From Streptomyces flaveolus (GTDB lineage: Bacteria; Actinomycetota; Actinomycetes; Streptomycetales; Streptomycetaceae): a DNA stretch of 64,000 nt. Shown in pieces: positions 16,401-25,868 of this stretch. A program made the translations under genes and the position numbers. The notes beneath the pieces are model-generated. The model saw only the letters and a program-made list of their open reading frames with translations. It ran no database searches and was not told the DNA's origin. The DNA is taken from NCBI RefSeq assembly GCF_014648815.1, contig NZ_BMRV01000007.1, forward strand, positions 186,001 to 250,000, written 5' to 3'. Within the stretch, counting starts at the first letter, position 1, and each line of letters starts with the position of its first letter.

Positions 16401-17564
16401 ATGAACTACCAGCCCACTCCCGAGGACAAGTTCACGTTCGGTCTGTGGACGGTCGGCTGGCAGGGCCGGGACCCGTTCGGTGACGCCACCCGTCCGGCCC
16501 TGGACCCCGTCGAGTCCGTGCAGCGGCTGGCCGAGCTGGGCGCGTACGGAGTCACGTTCCACGACGACGACCTGATCCCGTTCGGCTCGAGCGACACCGA
16601 GCGGCAGGCCACGGTCAAGCGGTTCCGGCAGGCCCTGGACGCGACGGGCATGAAGGTGCCGATGGCGACGACGAACCTGTTCACGCACCCGGTGTTCAAG
16701 GACGGCGCCTTCACCGCCAACGACCGGGACGTGCGCCGTTACGCGCTGCGCAAGACGATCCGCAACATCGACCTCGCGGTGGAGCTGGGCGCGTCGGTGT
16801 ACGTGGCCTGGGGCGGCCGCGAGGGTGCGGAATCCGGGGCCGCCAAGGACGTGCGCGACGCGCTCGACCGCATGAAGGAGGCCTTCGACCTGCTGGGTGA
16901 GTACGTCACCGGGCAGGGCTACGACATCAAGTTCGCGATCGAGCCGAAGCCGAACGAGCCGCGCGGTGACATCCTGCTGCCCACCGTCGGACACGCGCTG
17001 GCGTTCATCGAGCGGCTGGAGCGTCCGGAGCTGTACGGCGTGAACCCCGAGGTCGGCCACGAGCAGATGGCCGGGCTGAACTTCCCGCACGGCATCGCGC
17101 AGGCCCTGTGGGCGGGCAAGCTGTTCCACATCGACCTCAACGGCCAGTCCGGCATCAAGTACGACCAGGACCTCCGCTTCGGCGCCGGCGATCTGCGTGC
17201 CGCGTTCTGGCTCGTCGACCTGCTGGAGCGGGCCGGGTACGCGGGACCGCGGCACTTCGACTTCAAGCCGCCGCGGACCGAGGACTTCGACGGGGTGTGG
17301 GCGTCGGCCGCCGGCTGCATGCGCAACTACCTCATCCTCAAGGACCGGGCCGCCGCCTTCCGTGCCGACCCGGCCGTGCAGGAGGCCCTGGCCGCGGCCC
17401 GCCTGGACGAGCTCGCCCAGCCCACCGCCCCCGACGGGCTCAAGGGCCTCCTCGAGGACGCCACGGCCTTCGACACGTTCGACGTCGACGCCGCCGCGGC
17501 CCGGGGCATGGCCTTCGAGCAGCTCGACCAGCTCGCCATGGACCACCTCCTCGGCGCCCGCTGA
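16401..17564 (+). CDS. xylA: xylose isomerase
   Basis: 387 residues, the length of the class I streptomycete enzymes. All active-site residues fall on the known numbering: His54 in GVTFHDDDLIPFG, Glu181 and Lys183 in AIEPKPNEPRGD, Glu217 and His220 in NPEVGHEQMAG, and metal ligands Asp255/Asp257 in KYDQDLRFG. Converts D-xylose to D-xylulose in the cytoplasm with two divalent metals as a tetramer; also the glucose isomerase of industry. CAAGGAGCCGTGGA precedes the ATG. Divergent from xylB; ends at a strong hairpin. Confidence 0.97.
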   Translation: MNYQPTPEDKFTFGLWTVGWQGRDPFGDATRPALDPVESVQRLAELGAYGVTFHDDDLIPFGSSDTERQATVKRFRQALDATGMKVPMATTNLFTHPVFKDGAFTANDRDVRRYALRKTIRNIDLAVELGASVYVAWGGREGAESGAAKDVRDALDRMKEAFDLLGEYVTGQGYDIKFAIEPKPNEPRGDILLPTVGHALAFIERLERPELYGVNPEVGHEQMAGLNFPHGIAQALWAGKLFHIDLNGQSGIKYDQDLRFGAGDLRAAFWLVDLLERAGYAGPRHFDFKPPRTEDFDGVWASAAGCMRNYLILKDRAAAFRADPAVQEALAAARLDELAQPTAPDGLKGLLEDATAFDTFDVDAAAARGMAFEQLDQLAMDHLLGAR

Positions 17565-17582
17565 GCGCTCCCGGCTCCGAGA

Positions 17583-17630
17583 GACCGCTCCGGCCCTGTC
17601 CCACCGCACGGGGCGAGTGCCGGAGCGGTC
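17583..17630 (+). terminator. hairpin terminator after xylA
   Basis: Perfect 12-base-pair arms (17583-17594 and 17619-17630) enclosing 24 bases that can pair further through CCC/GGG, 19 bases past the xylA stop codon. Confidence 0.8.
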
Positions 17631-17711
17631 GCCGCCACGTCTGTGTCGTGGCCTCCCGGACGCCTCGCTCCCGGGCGCCTTCGCTCCCGGCCGTCTGCGA
17701 GGATGACGGAC

Positions 17712-18155
17712 ATGGCACAAGAGCGTGGAGTGATGGTTGCCCCGGGCTCCGGTGAGGGAGAGCCGCTTGCCGTCGTGGCGGCGGCGATCGTGCGACAGGG
17801 GCGGCTGCTGGTCGTGAGCAGGCGGGCCGCCCCCGACGTCTTCTACCTGCCCGGAGGCAAACCCGACGCGGACGAGACGCCGTTGGAGGCCCTGGTCCGC
17901 GAGCTGGACGAGGAGCTCGGCGTCGAGCCACGGCAGCCCCGCCTGCTGGCCCGGGTCGACTCTGTCGCGGTCCTGGAGCGGGTGCCGATGCGGCTGACTC
18001 TGTTCGAGGCGCACATCGACCGGCCGCCCCGGCCCGCGGCCGAGTTGGCGGACATGAGGTGGATCTCCGGACACGAGGACGACATCCGGCTCGCACCCGC
18101 GGTCACCGACCACGTCCTGCCACTGCTCCGGGAGGCCGGTTCCCTGGCTCCGTAG
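17712..18155 (+). CDS. Nudix hydrolase
   Basis: 147 residues. The Nudix box is complete at residues 48-70: GGKPDADETPLEALVRELDE followed by ELGV, giving the G-x5-E-x7-R-E-x2-E-E pattern of metal-binding glutamates. Hydrolyses a nucleoside diphosphate linked to another moiety; the substrate cannot be deduced. ATG 17712 chosen over ATG 17703 because GAGGA lies 8 bases before it. Single gene between two hairpins, so probably its own unit. Confidence 0.87.
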   Translation: MAQERGVMVAPGSGEGEPLAVVAAAIVRQGRLLVVSRRAAPDVFYLPGGKPDADETPLEALVRELDEELGVEPRQPRLLARVDSVAVLERVPMRLTLFEAHIDRPPRPAAELADMRWISGHEDDIRLAPAVTDHVLPLLREAGSLAP

Positions 18156-18221
18156 CGGCCGGGACAGCCCCCGGACCCGGCTCGCGGCCCGGCGGACCAG
18201 TCCCGCCGAGCCGCGCGGCGA

Positions 18222-18254
18222 CCGTACGGACGCCGGCGCCCGACGTCCGTACGG
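18222..18254. terminator. bidirectional hairpin terminator
   Basis: Perfect 11-base-pair arms (CCGTACGGACG at 18222-18232 and its complement at 18244-18254) with an 11-base loop, between the convergent Nudix and SWIM genes. Confidence 0.8.
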
Positions 18255-18272
18255 CGGGGCGCGGTTACGGCA

Positions 18273-19571
18273 TCACGGTTCGTCCCCGGCCGCGAGTGCC
18301 GCCGAGGCCAGGGCCGTCGCCGGGTCCTGGGCCGGACCGCTCACGGGAACCCAACGGCCCCCTTCTTCCCGGAACGGCCACCAGCGGCCGTCGCGGTCCA
18401 GGCGGAGCTGATGCGGCGAACCGACGACCGTCCAGCGGTTGTCACGCGCCAGCAGGGACGGTTTCTCGTCCGCCTCCCATGCCGAGTCCAGCGCCGCACA
18501 CGCGCGTGCCAGCGCGTCGCCCCGCACCGTCCACTCCTCCTCCAGCACCGACAGCGCCGCCGCGCCCCCCAGCCGCCACGCGCGCACGGCGGCGGTCAGC
18601 GCCTCGTGGTCGCGCCCCGAGCCGTCGCCGAGACGCCCCCGAACGACCGGTCCGGGGTCGCCCGCGGCCAGGCGTACGGCGTCCTGCGCGGCCGTCGGCT
18701 CCACGCCGACCGCCTGTCGGTCGTGCCCGCCGCGCAGGGCCTCGGCGAGCAGGCGATGCGCCTGCGCCGCGGTACGGGAGGCCAGGAAGGCCAGCGCCGC
18801 CCGGTCGACGCCGGACGGGGGAGGCGTCTCCGTGTCCAGGGCGGGCGGTTCACCCGGCCCGTCCGGAAGGAGGGGCGGCGCGGGCAGCGGCGGCAGGAAG
18901 TACCCCGACGCGTATGCCTCGGCGGCGTCCACCCCTTCCGGCCGGGAAGCCGTCACCTCACCGGGCGTACGGCCGCGTGTCTGCAGGGCGGACAGCACGG
19001 CGCTCTCGCCCCGCCCGCGCATCAGCAGCAGGACCAGAGGGTCCTGGTCCAGCAGCCGCGCCACCTGGTAGCAGAGCGCCGCGGTGTGCCCGCAGTGGTC
19101 CCAGGCGCCGCAGTCGCACTCCGGTTCCAGATCGCCCAGGCCGGGCAGCAGGTCGATGCCCGCCGACGCCGCGTCCTCGACGAGATGCGGGGGCATCTCC
19201 CCGTCCAGCAGCGCCGCGACATGACCGGACCGCTCGACCGTCATGTCGACAAAGCGGTCCCACTGCTCGTCGGACAGTTCCGCCAGCAGGACGTCGGCGC
19301 GGTGCGCCGTGCGGTCCCGGTCCTTGACCACCGCCGTGATGCGACCCGGCCGCACCGAGACCGCCCCCACCGCTCCCGCGCGCGCGAGGCGCCGACCGGC
19401 CTTCACCTGCGCCCCGTCCACGGCCGCGTCCTCCAGGGCCTTCAGCCAGGCATGCCCCCACCAGGTCTGCGCGAACCCCTTGCCGTGCACGGGCGGCAGC
19501 GGGATGAACGTCCGCTCCTCGCCGCCGCTGTCGCCACCGTCGAATCCGTCGTCGCCGTCGTACCGCGTCAT
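18273..19571 (-). CDS. SWIM zinc finger protein paired with SNF2 helicase
   Basis: 432 residues. The N-terminal part carries FAQTWWGHAWLKALE, and a SWIM zinc site ECDCGAWDHCGHTAALCY (CxC...CxH) near residue 150. The C-terminal half is Ala/Leu-rich and includes two short WWPF/WTVVG segments. SWIM domains bind nucleic acid or protein; in many bacteria SWIM and SNF2 parts are one polypeptide, here they are separate genes. The ATG at 19571 overlaps the helicase stop by four bases, indicating coupled synthesis and a likely complex. Process unknown. Confidence 0.85.
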   Translation of the reverse strand: MTRYDGDDGFDGGDSGGEERTFIPLPPVHGKGFAQTWWGHAWLKALEDAAVDGAQVKAGRRLARAGAVGAVSVRPGRITAVVKDRDRTAHRADVLLAELSDEQWDRFVDMTVERSGHVAALLDGEMPPHLVEDAASAGIDLLPGLGDLEPECDCGAWDHCGHTAALCYQVARLLDQDPLVLLLMRGRGESAVLSALQTRGRTPGEVTASRPEGVDAAEAYASGYFLPPLPAPPLLPDGPGEPPALDTETPPPSGVDRAALAFLASRTAAQAHRLLAEALRGGHDRQAVGVEPTAAQDAVRLAAGDPGPVVRGRLGDGSGRDHEALTAAVRAWRLGGAAALSVLEEEWTVRGDALARACAALDSAWEADEKPSLLARDNRWTVVGSPHQLRLDRDGRWWPFREEGGRWVPVSGPAQDPATALASAALAAGDEP

Positions 19572-22492
19572 CGCGCACCTCCGCGCAGGTCGACCAGATC
19601 GGCCAGTTCCGCGTCCGTCAGTTCCGTGAGCGCCGCCTCGCCCGCTCCCAGCACCGAGTCGGCCAGCGCGCTCTTGCGGCTCAGCAGGGCCGCGATGCGG
19701 TCCTCGACGGTCCCCTCGGCGATCAGCCGGTGCACCTGCACCGGCCGGGTCTGGCCGATGCGGTGGGCGCGGTCGGTGGCCTGGGCCTCGACGGCCGGAT
19801 TCCACCAGCGGTCGTAGTGCACGACGTGCTCCGCGCGCGTGAGGTTCAGTCCGGTGCCCGCCGCCTTCAAGGACAGCAGGAAGACGGGGACCTCACCGTC
19901 CTGGAACCGCCGTACCAGCGACTCCCGTTCGGTGACGGACGTCCCGCCGTGCAGGAACAGCGACGGCACGCCGCGGGCGGCCAGATGCTGTTCGAGGAGC
20001 CGTGCCATCTGCACGTACTGGGTGAACACCAGCACGCTCGCCTCTTCAGCGAGGATCGTGTCGAGCAGCTCGTCCAGCAGCTCCAGCTTCCCGGAGCGGC
20101 CCGCGATCCCCGGACCGCCGGAACGGTCCTCCTTGAGGTACTGCGCCGGGTGGTTGCAGATCTGCTTCAGACTCGTCAGCAGTTTCACGATCAGACCCCG
20201 CCGCGCCATGCTGTCGGCCCCGGAGATCTCCGCGAGCGCCTCGCGCACCACCGCCTCGTACAGGCCCGCCTGCTCCGCGGTCAGCGACACGGGATGGTCG
20301 GTCTCGGACTTCGGCGGCAGTTCGGGAGCGATTCCCGGGTCCGACTTGCGGCGCCGGAGCAGGAACGGACGGACGAGCCGGGCCAGCCGCTCCGCCGCGG
20401 CCGGGTCCTGGCCGCCCTCGACCACCTGCGCGTAACGCCTGCGGAAGGTGCCGAGCCGGCCCAGCAGTCCCGGAGTGGCCCAGTCCAGGATGGCCCACAG
20501 CTCCGAGAGATTGTTCTCCACGGGGGTGCCGGTGAGCGCCACGCGCGCGCGTGCGCCGATGGAACGCAGCTGCCGCGCGGTCTCCGAGTAGGGGTTCTTC
20601 ACGTGCTGGGCCTCGTCCGCCACGACCATGCCCCACTCCGAGGCGGCCAGCCGTTCCGCGTCCAGACGCATGGTGCCGTAGGTGGTGAGCACGAACTCGC
20701 CGTCGGCCAGGTCCGCCAGGTCGCGCCGGGGGCCGTGGAAGCGCCGCACGGGTGTGCCGGGGGCGAACCGCTCGATCTCGCGCTGCCAGTTGCCCATCAG
20801 GGACGTCGGACAGACGACCAGCGTGGGTCCGGCGGCCGACGCGTCGGTCTGCCGGTGCAGGTGCAGGGCGATCAGCGTGATCGTCTTGCCGAGGCCCATG
20901 TCGTCGGCGAGACAGCAGCCGAGGCCCAGCGACGTCATGCGGGCCAGCCAGTTCAGGCCCCGCCGCTGGTAGTCGCGCAGCGTCGCGGCGAGGGCGGCCG
21001 GCTGGGGGACGGTGTCCTGCCCCTCGGGATCGGCGATCCGCTCCCGCAGGGCCGCCAGCCATCCGGTGGGCCGCACCTCGACGCGGCGGCCGTCGACCTC
21101 CGTCGAGCCCGTCAGGGCCGCGGCGAGTGCGTCGACGGGCGTGACCTTGTGGTCCTGCCGAGCGCGGGCCCGGCGCACCTCCTCGGGGTCGACGAGGACC
21201 CACCGGTCGCGCAGCCGGACCACGGGCCGGTTGGCCTCGGCGAGCCGGTCCAGCTCGTCGCGCGTGAGCCGCTCGTCGCCCAGGGCGAACCACCAGTCGA
21301 AGGCGAGCAGCGCGTCGGCGGACAGGAACGACGGCCCGCCGTCCCCGGCGGCGGCGCCCGGCCCCGGTTCGCCGTCGGACGGTCCGACCTCCGCGCGGGT
21401 GGTCAGGTCACGGGACAGCTCCCGCGGCCAGTGCACGTCGACGCCGGCGCCGGCGAGCGCGCGGGTGCCCGCTCCGAGGAGCTCGGTGACCTCCTCGTCG
21501 GCGAGTTCGACGGCTTCCGGTACGGCGGCCGACAGCAGCGGGGACAGCGGCGGCCAGGCCCGTGCCGCGCGGCGCAGCGCGAGCAGGGTGTCCATCCGCG
21601 CGCGCGTGCCGAACGCGTCGCCCACGGCGCCGGACCACACCTCGGCGATGTCCGCGACGCGCGCGGGGTCGCTCACGCTGTGCACCTGCGGCACGGCCCG
21701 GAACGCCGGCGACGCGTCCCCGGAGGCGGCCGGCAGGTCTCGTACCTCGACGCGCAGCGACAGTCGTACGCCCGTGTCGTGTCCCGCGGCGACGTCGGCG
21801 GCCCAGGCGCGCAGCTCGGGCAGCTTCCGCGGCTCCGCCGCCGCGTAGGCGGGGCCGCCCGTCACCAGTGTGGCGGCGGGGGAGCGGGGGAGTGTGTCGG
21901 CGACCGCGTCCAGGAAGGCGCGCACCAGCCGTTCCGGGTCCGGCAGCCGCGGCGGCTCGGCGTCGTCCACCGGCACCGCGTGCGCCTCGGGAGGCATGGC
22001 GGCGGCGAGGTGGCGGATCCGTTCGGTCTCCCGCGCGTCCAGCGGCCCCACGCGCCAGGCGTCGTGGTCGGTCTCGGACAGACCCGGCAGTAGCCGCCCC
22101 AGTGCCACCAGATGCAGGGCTTCCACGGCGGCGGCGCCCCAGAACACGGCCGCCCGGTGGCCGGACGCACGGGCACGCGCGCGCGTGAGGACCGGCAGTG
22201 CCTCCCGGACCGGCAGCAGGACGGCGGGCACGTGCGCCCGCTCCACGCCGTCGCCGTCCGGTACCACGACCGTCAGGTCCGCGACGGATGCCGACGGGAC
22301 GTGCGGCGGGTCCTCACCGTCGGGTCGCCAGAAGGCGACCCTGCCGGTACGGGCCGGATCGCCGGGCACGAACACGGCGCAGCACTGGGCTAGTTCTGAC
22401 GTGGGGAAGGTGGTTGCCGGGAGAGCCGTCTGCGCAGCGATGGCGTATTCCTCAAATTTGACTAGTGGGAGTTGCGGTCGCCGATTGTACAT
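19568..22492 (-). CDS. SNF2-family DEAD/DEAH-box helicase
   Basis: Up to 974 residues. The C-terminal ~480 residues hold all SNF2 motifs: Walker A ADDMGLGKTITLIAL near residue 535, VVCPTSLMGNWQREI, Walker B VVADEAQHVKNP near 625, LTGTPVENNLSELW, then helicase C LVFTQYVQMARLLEQHL, LSLKAAGTGLNLT and ATDRAHRIGQTRPVQV. The N-terminal half is family-specific. Translocates on double-stranded DNA using ATP; role in repair or transcription recycling is conjecture. Start uncertain: the first ~15 codons from 22492 use rare A/T-ending codons and look like promoter DNA; a GTG at 22375 or a nearby codon is more credible. Confidence 0.9.
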   Translation of the reverse strand: MYNRRPQLPLVKFEEYAIAAQTALPATTFPTSELAQCCAVFVPGDPARTGRVAFWRPDGEDPPHVPSASVADLTVVVPDGDGVERAHVPAVLLPVREALPVLTRARARASGHRAAVFWGAAAVEALHLVALGRLLPGLSETDHDAWRVGPLDARETERIRHLAAAMPPEAHAVPVDDAEPPRLPDPERLVRAFLDAVADTLPRSPAATLVTGGPAYAAAEPRKLPELRAWAADVAAGHDTGVRLSLRVEVRDLPAASGDASPAFRAVPQVHSVSDPARVADIAEVWSGAVGDAFGTRARMDTLLALRRAARAWPPLSPLLSAAVPEAVELADEEVTELLGAGTRALAGAGVDVHWPRELSRDLTTRAEVGPSDGEPGPGAAAGDGGPSFLSADALLAFDWWFALGDERLTRDELDRLAEANRPVVRLRDRWVLVDPEEVRRARARQDHKVTPVDALAAALTGSTEVDGRRVEVRPTGWLAALRERIADPEGQDTVPQPAALAATLRDYQRRGLNWLARMTSLGLGCCLADDMGLGKTITLIALHLHRQTDASAAGPTLVVCPTSLMGNWQREIERFAPGTPVRRFHGPRRDLADLADGEFVLTTYGTMRLDAERLAASEWGMVVADEAQHVKNPYSETARQLRSIGARARVALTGTPVENNLSELWAILDWATPGLLGRLGTFRRRYAQVVEGGQDPAAAERLARLVRPFLLRRRKSDPGIAPELPPKSETDHPVSLTAEQAGLYEAVVREALAEISGADSMARRGLIVKLLTSLKQICNHPAQYLKEDRSGGPGIAGRSGKLELLDELLDTILAEEASVLVFTQYVQMARLLEQHLAARGVPSLFLHGGTSVTERESLVRRFQDGEVPVFLLSLKAAGTGLNLTRAEHVVHYDRWWNPAVEAQATDRAHRIGQTRPVQVHRLIAEGTVEDRIAALLSRKSALADSVLGAGEAALTELTDAELADLVDLRGGAR

Positions 22493-22695
22493 GAGTGGCG
22501 ATGTCGCGGGTGTCGCTTCGCTGTGTTGTGGGTCACCATTCGAGGGGAGGCGCAGCGGGCGCCGTCTCCGCCGGCTTCTCGGGGTCGTGTCGGGGTCCGG
22601 TCTCAGGGGTCTCTCAGGGGCGAGGTACGGAACCGCGGGAGGCGCGGGCCCGTTTCCAGGACAGAGAGCGGCAGTGGCCGCGAAGGAGGCGCACC

Positions 22696-22878
22696 ATGTC
22701 GAAGAACGCCAAGATCGCCGCGGGGGGTGTGGCGGCCGGACTCATCCTGCTCATCTGGCTGCCCTGGTGGGCCGCCCTGCTGATAGTCCTCGGAGTCCCG
22801 GCCGCCGCGTACCTGACGCTGGACCCCTCGCAGCGCCGCAGGCTGCGCCGCGTCACGCGCAAGGAGCTCGGTCGCTGA
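22696..22878 (+). CDS. small membrane protein
   Basis: 60 residues: a short basic N terminus, two closely spaced hydrophobic segments (GGVAAGLILLIWLPWWAALL and IVLGVPAAAYLTL) and a basic C terminus (QRRRLRRVTRKELGR). AAGGAGG sits 6 bases before the ATG, excellent for expression. Small conserved membrane protein of unknown function; divergent from the SNF2 gene. Confidence 0.7.
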   Translation: MSKNAKIAAGGVAAGLILLIWLPWWAALLIVLGVPAAAYLTLDPSQRRRLRRVTRKELGR

Positions 22879-22882
22879 GGCG

Positions 22883-24271
22883 CTAACGCCGCGCCGAGGC
22901 GTCGTCGGTCAAGCCGCAGGAGTTGACCACGTCGCCGTCCGCCGGCCTGCCGACCGTGTGGTCGGCGGGCGGCGCGGTGCCCCGCTCCACCCATCCGGTC
23001 AGGGCGTCGAACGCCGACCGGAAGCAGGGCAGGATCGGACGCAGCTCCGCGGGACGGGTGTCGTGGAGCCCGTCCACGTGGGTGCCGCCCCGGACCGTGT
23101 AGTAACGGTGCAGTCGGCCTCGCCCGCTCGCGTCGATCATGCGCGCGTACACGTCGGAATCGGCGCTCTTGGGCAGCAGGGCGTCGAGGTCGCCGTGCAG
23201 CGTGATCAGCGGCTTCCCGATGCGCCCCGTCAGGGCCACCCGGGCCACGGCGCGGTGGACGGACGCGGGACGCGCGGCGTAGTCGTACGTCGCGTCGGCC
23301 GGACACGGCGCCAGGATCTCCTCCAGTGAGGACCCGGCCGACGGACCGGGGCAGGCGGGATCGTAGGCCGGGTCGAACTCCGCGCGGTAGATCTTCTGGG
23401 TCAGGCCCCAGTAGGCCTTCTCGTGGTACGGCCACAGGAACTCGGAGCCGCGTGCGAACCCCGCCGCGTACATGTCCTCGTCCCGTGCCCCACCGAGGGA
23501 GTGGGCCACCGCCGTGGGCAGGGAGGTGAGCAGGTTGGGGCCGTCCGCCGTCCACAGCGCGCCCTCCCAGTCCACGCCGCCGTCGTACAGCTCCGGATGG
23601 TTCTCCAGCTGCCAGCGGGTGAGGTAGCCGCCGTTGGAGATGCCGGTCATGTACGTGCGGCGCGGCGCGTGTCCGTAGCGCTGCGCCACCGCTCGCCTGG
23701 CGGCGCGGGTGAGCTGGGTGGTCCGCGCGTTCCACTCGGCGACCGCGTCCCCCGGCCGCGCACCGTCCCGGTAGAAGTCCACCCCGCTGTTGCCCTTGTC
23801 GGTCGCGGCGTAGGCGTACCCCTGTGCCAGGGCCCGGTCGGAGATCGCCTTGTCCGTCGCGTACTGCTTGCGCGTGCCCGGCGCGCCCGTCACGACGAGG
23901 CCGCCGTTCCAGTGGTCCGGCAGCCGGATGACGAACTGGGCGTCGTGCTGCCAGCCGTGCGTGGTGTTGAAGCGGGAGGAGTCCGGAAAGTAGCCGTCGA
24001 CCTGGATCCCCGGGACCCCGGAGGGCGTGTGGGTGCCCGCGGCCGTCAGGCCGGCCTGGTCGGCCATGTCCGTGTACGCGGTGCCTGCCAGCCCGGTGGT
24101 CGTCAGGTCGGCGAGACAGGCGCTTCGCTGCAGGGCGGCGCCGGGCACCCGCACGCGCTCCTGGCGGGCGCAGTGCTCCCCGCCCTCCGTCGCACCGGCG
24201 GGGGACGGCCCGGTGAGCGCCGCCGCCGTCATCGCGGCGGCGAGCAACGGGACAGCACGGGACAGACGCAT
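22883..24271 (-). CDS. secreted tannase/feruloyl esterase family hydrolase
   Basis: 462 residues with a Sec signal peptide (RLSRAVPLLAAAMTAAALTG, likely cut near residue 27). Alpha/beta hydrolase of the tannase/feruloyl esterase family: nucleophile Ser212 in MTGISNGGYLTRW, acid in LHGDLDALLP near residue 365, His in RGGTHVDGLH near 398, and paired cysteines typical of secreted members. Probably hydrolyses ester bonds of plant phenolics or of 3-hydroxybutyrate oligomers outside the cell; I cannot choose between these. Stop lies 5 bases from the convergent small membrane gene. Confidence 0.85.
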   Translation of the reverse strand: MRLSRAVPLLAAAMTAAALTGPSPAGATEGGEHCARQERVRVPGAALQRSACLADLTTTGLAGTAYTDMADQAGLTAAGTHTPSGVPGIQVDGYFPDSSRFNTTHGWQHDAQFVIRLPDHWNGGLVVTGAPGTRKQYATDKAISDRALAQGYAYAATDKGNSGVDFYRDGARPGDAVAEWNARTTQLTRAARRAVAQRYGHAPRRTYMTGISNGGYLTRWQLENHPELYDGGVDWEGALWTADGPNLLTSLPTAVAHSLGGARDEDMYAAGFARGSEFLWPYHEKAYWGLTQKIYRAEFDPAYDPACPGPSAGSSLEEILAPCPADATYDYAARPASVHRAVARVALTGRIGKPLITLHGDLDALLPKSADSDVYARMIDASGRGRLHRYYTVRGGTHVDGLHDTRPAELRPILPCFRSAFDALTGWVERGTAPPADHTVGRPADGDVVNSCGLTDDASARR

Positions 24272-24420
24272 GGGAGAACCTCCAGAGGCGCGACGGGGGA
24301 GTGGAGCCCGATGGCCGCCCCATCGTGCGGGTCCACCCCGCCCTCATCCATGGGCCGGCGCCACATGGCAGGAGGGCTGCGTATGGAGGTCGAAGACAGC
24401 GGGGACGTGCCCCTCCGCGC

Positions 24421-25335
24421 TCAGCTGGGCCGGACGGCCATCTTGTCGAGGGCGTCCAGAAGGCCGGGCAGCTCCGGCCCCCGGCCCACCGGCAGCACCT
24501 CACCGGGTTCGTCGTCGAGCAGGACGAAGGCGATGTCGTCGGTCCTGGCCACGAGGGACCAGCCGGGGCCGTCGGCGCGCAGGGTCCGCGCGTCACCCGG
24601 CGCGAACGACGACCGGACCCGGCCGAGCGGCGGCGGCGTGTCGACGTAGGCGCGGGCTTCCGCCAGCACCCGCCGGACGCCGTCGTGTCCCGGGGCGCCG
24701 GCCGCGGCGGCGGCCCGCGTGACGGTGTCCGCAGCGTCCGCGGCGTCCACGTCCTCCGTATCCGCCCCACCCTCCTGTTCCGCACCGTCTCCCGGACCGG
24801 AGACCCCGGTGCCGTCCGCGGGCGGCACCGGGAAGTCGGCGTCGTCGATCTGCTCCCGCCACTGCGCCCACTGGAGCGCGATCTCGTCGGCCCCCAGGCG
24901 CCGCTGGGCGGGCCCCCACACCGTGGTGTCCGGCGGCGCCAGCGGGGGCCCGTCGGCCAGCTCGGGGCCCGGATCGTGCGGCGCGGGCACGCCCGGGGCC
25001 GCCACGGCGACCGCCAGGGGCCAGCCGGGCAGGGCGGTGACGACCGTACGCTCGTCCGGCGACAGGTCGTACTCCATCCCGCAGTCCCAGGAGGCCACGG
25101 CGACGGCGACCAGCGAGACGTCGTCGATGACGACGGTCCACCGGGCGCCGTCCCCGTCCTGGCCGAGCACCAGACCGTAGCCGTCGGCCAGCGGCGGGAG
25201 ACCGAGCGCGGCGCACGCCTCCGGATAGTCGTCGCCCAGCACACTCGGGAACTTCGCCGGTGTCAGCAGCACCGCCGTGAGCACGTAGAGCGCATCGTCC
25301 GCGGCGGCGACGGTGTCCTCTTCCGTCCCTGCCAT
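24421..25335 (-). CDS. uncharacterised acidic protein
   Basis: 304 residues that I do not recognise. It has an ordered N-terminal half (ADDALYVLTAVLLTPAKFPS, GYGLVLGQDGDGARWTVVIDD) and a C-terminal globular piece (GPGWSLVARTDDIAFVLLDD) separated by a low-complexity acidic/Ala linker around residues 195-235. No signal peptide or membrane segment. GGGGAGG precedes ATG 25335 at 6 bases. Separate from neighbours; a cytoplasmic regulatory or scaffold role is only a guess. Confidence 0.7.
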   Translation of the reverse strand: MAGTEEDTVAAADDALYVLTAVLLTPAKFPSVLGDDYPEACAALGLPPLADGYGLVLGQDGDGARWTVVIDDVSLVAVAVASWDCGMEYDLSPDERTVVTALPGWPLAVAVAAPGVPAPHDPGPELADGPPLAPPDTTVWGPAQRRLGADEIALQWAQWREQIDDADFPVPPADGTGVSGPGDGAEQEGGADTEDVDAADAADTVTRAAAAAGAPGHDGVRRVLAEARAYVDTPPPLGRVRSSFAPGDARTLRADGPGWSLVARTDDIAFVLLDDEPGEVLPVGRGPELPGLLDALDKMAVRPS

Positions 25336-25475
25336 CCCAGCCTCCCCATCGGTTCGTCCAACGGCGCGCACCCTAGTGCGACCAGGAGGCCCTTGTCACG
25401 AGCCTCGCACCCGGCCGAGCTGCAGTTTTCCGGCTGGACGGGGGCGAATCGACCACGTTCGAGGGTCCGCGCGCG

Positions 25476-25772
25476 TCACACCGCCGGGAGCCCGAGCAGC
25501 GCACGGGCCACGTCCCGCGGCGACTCGCCGCGTTCCCGCGCGAGCGCGACGACCGCCCGGCACGCCAGCTCGTTCACCCCGAAGGACAGGGCCTCCGGTG
25601 ACACCCAGCCCGCCGCCTCGTCGATGCCCTCCTGGTCGTCGTCCGCACACGCCGAGACGTACGCGGCGGCGGCCTCGAAGAGATTGTGCGAGCGTGTGTC
25701 CCTCTGCGCCTTCTCCTCGGTGCGCCGGGCGTCGACCCATCTGCCCCAGGCCCTGCGGGTCCTGCCGAACAT
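25476..25772 (-). CDS. small uncharacterised protein
   Basis: 98 residues, basic N terminus (MFGRTRRAWGRWVDARRTEE) then a helical acidic body with ADDDQEGIDEAAGWVSPEAL and an end ESPRDVARALLGLP. No family recognised; resembles small helical proteins. Start set at ATG 25772 with GGAGG 10 bases upstream; GTG 25781 also possible. Divergent from the MpaB-type gene. Confidence 0.6.
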   Translation of the reverse strand: MFGRTRRAWGRWVDARRTEEKAQRDTRSHNLFEAAAAYVSACADDDQEGIDEAAGWVSPEALSFGVNELACRAVVALARERGESPRDVARALLGLPAV

Positions 25773-25868
25773 GCTGACCACCCTCCCCTGTCATTGCGCT
25801 GGCCGATCGTGCATCTCCTGCTGCTCAACGTAGAGTTGAAGCCTCGACGGCAGAAGGGGACGGCCACC

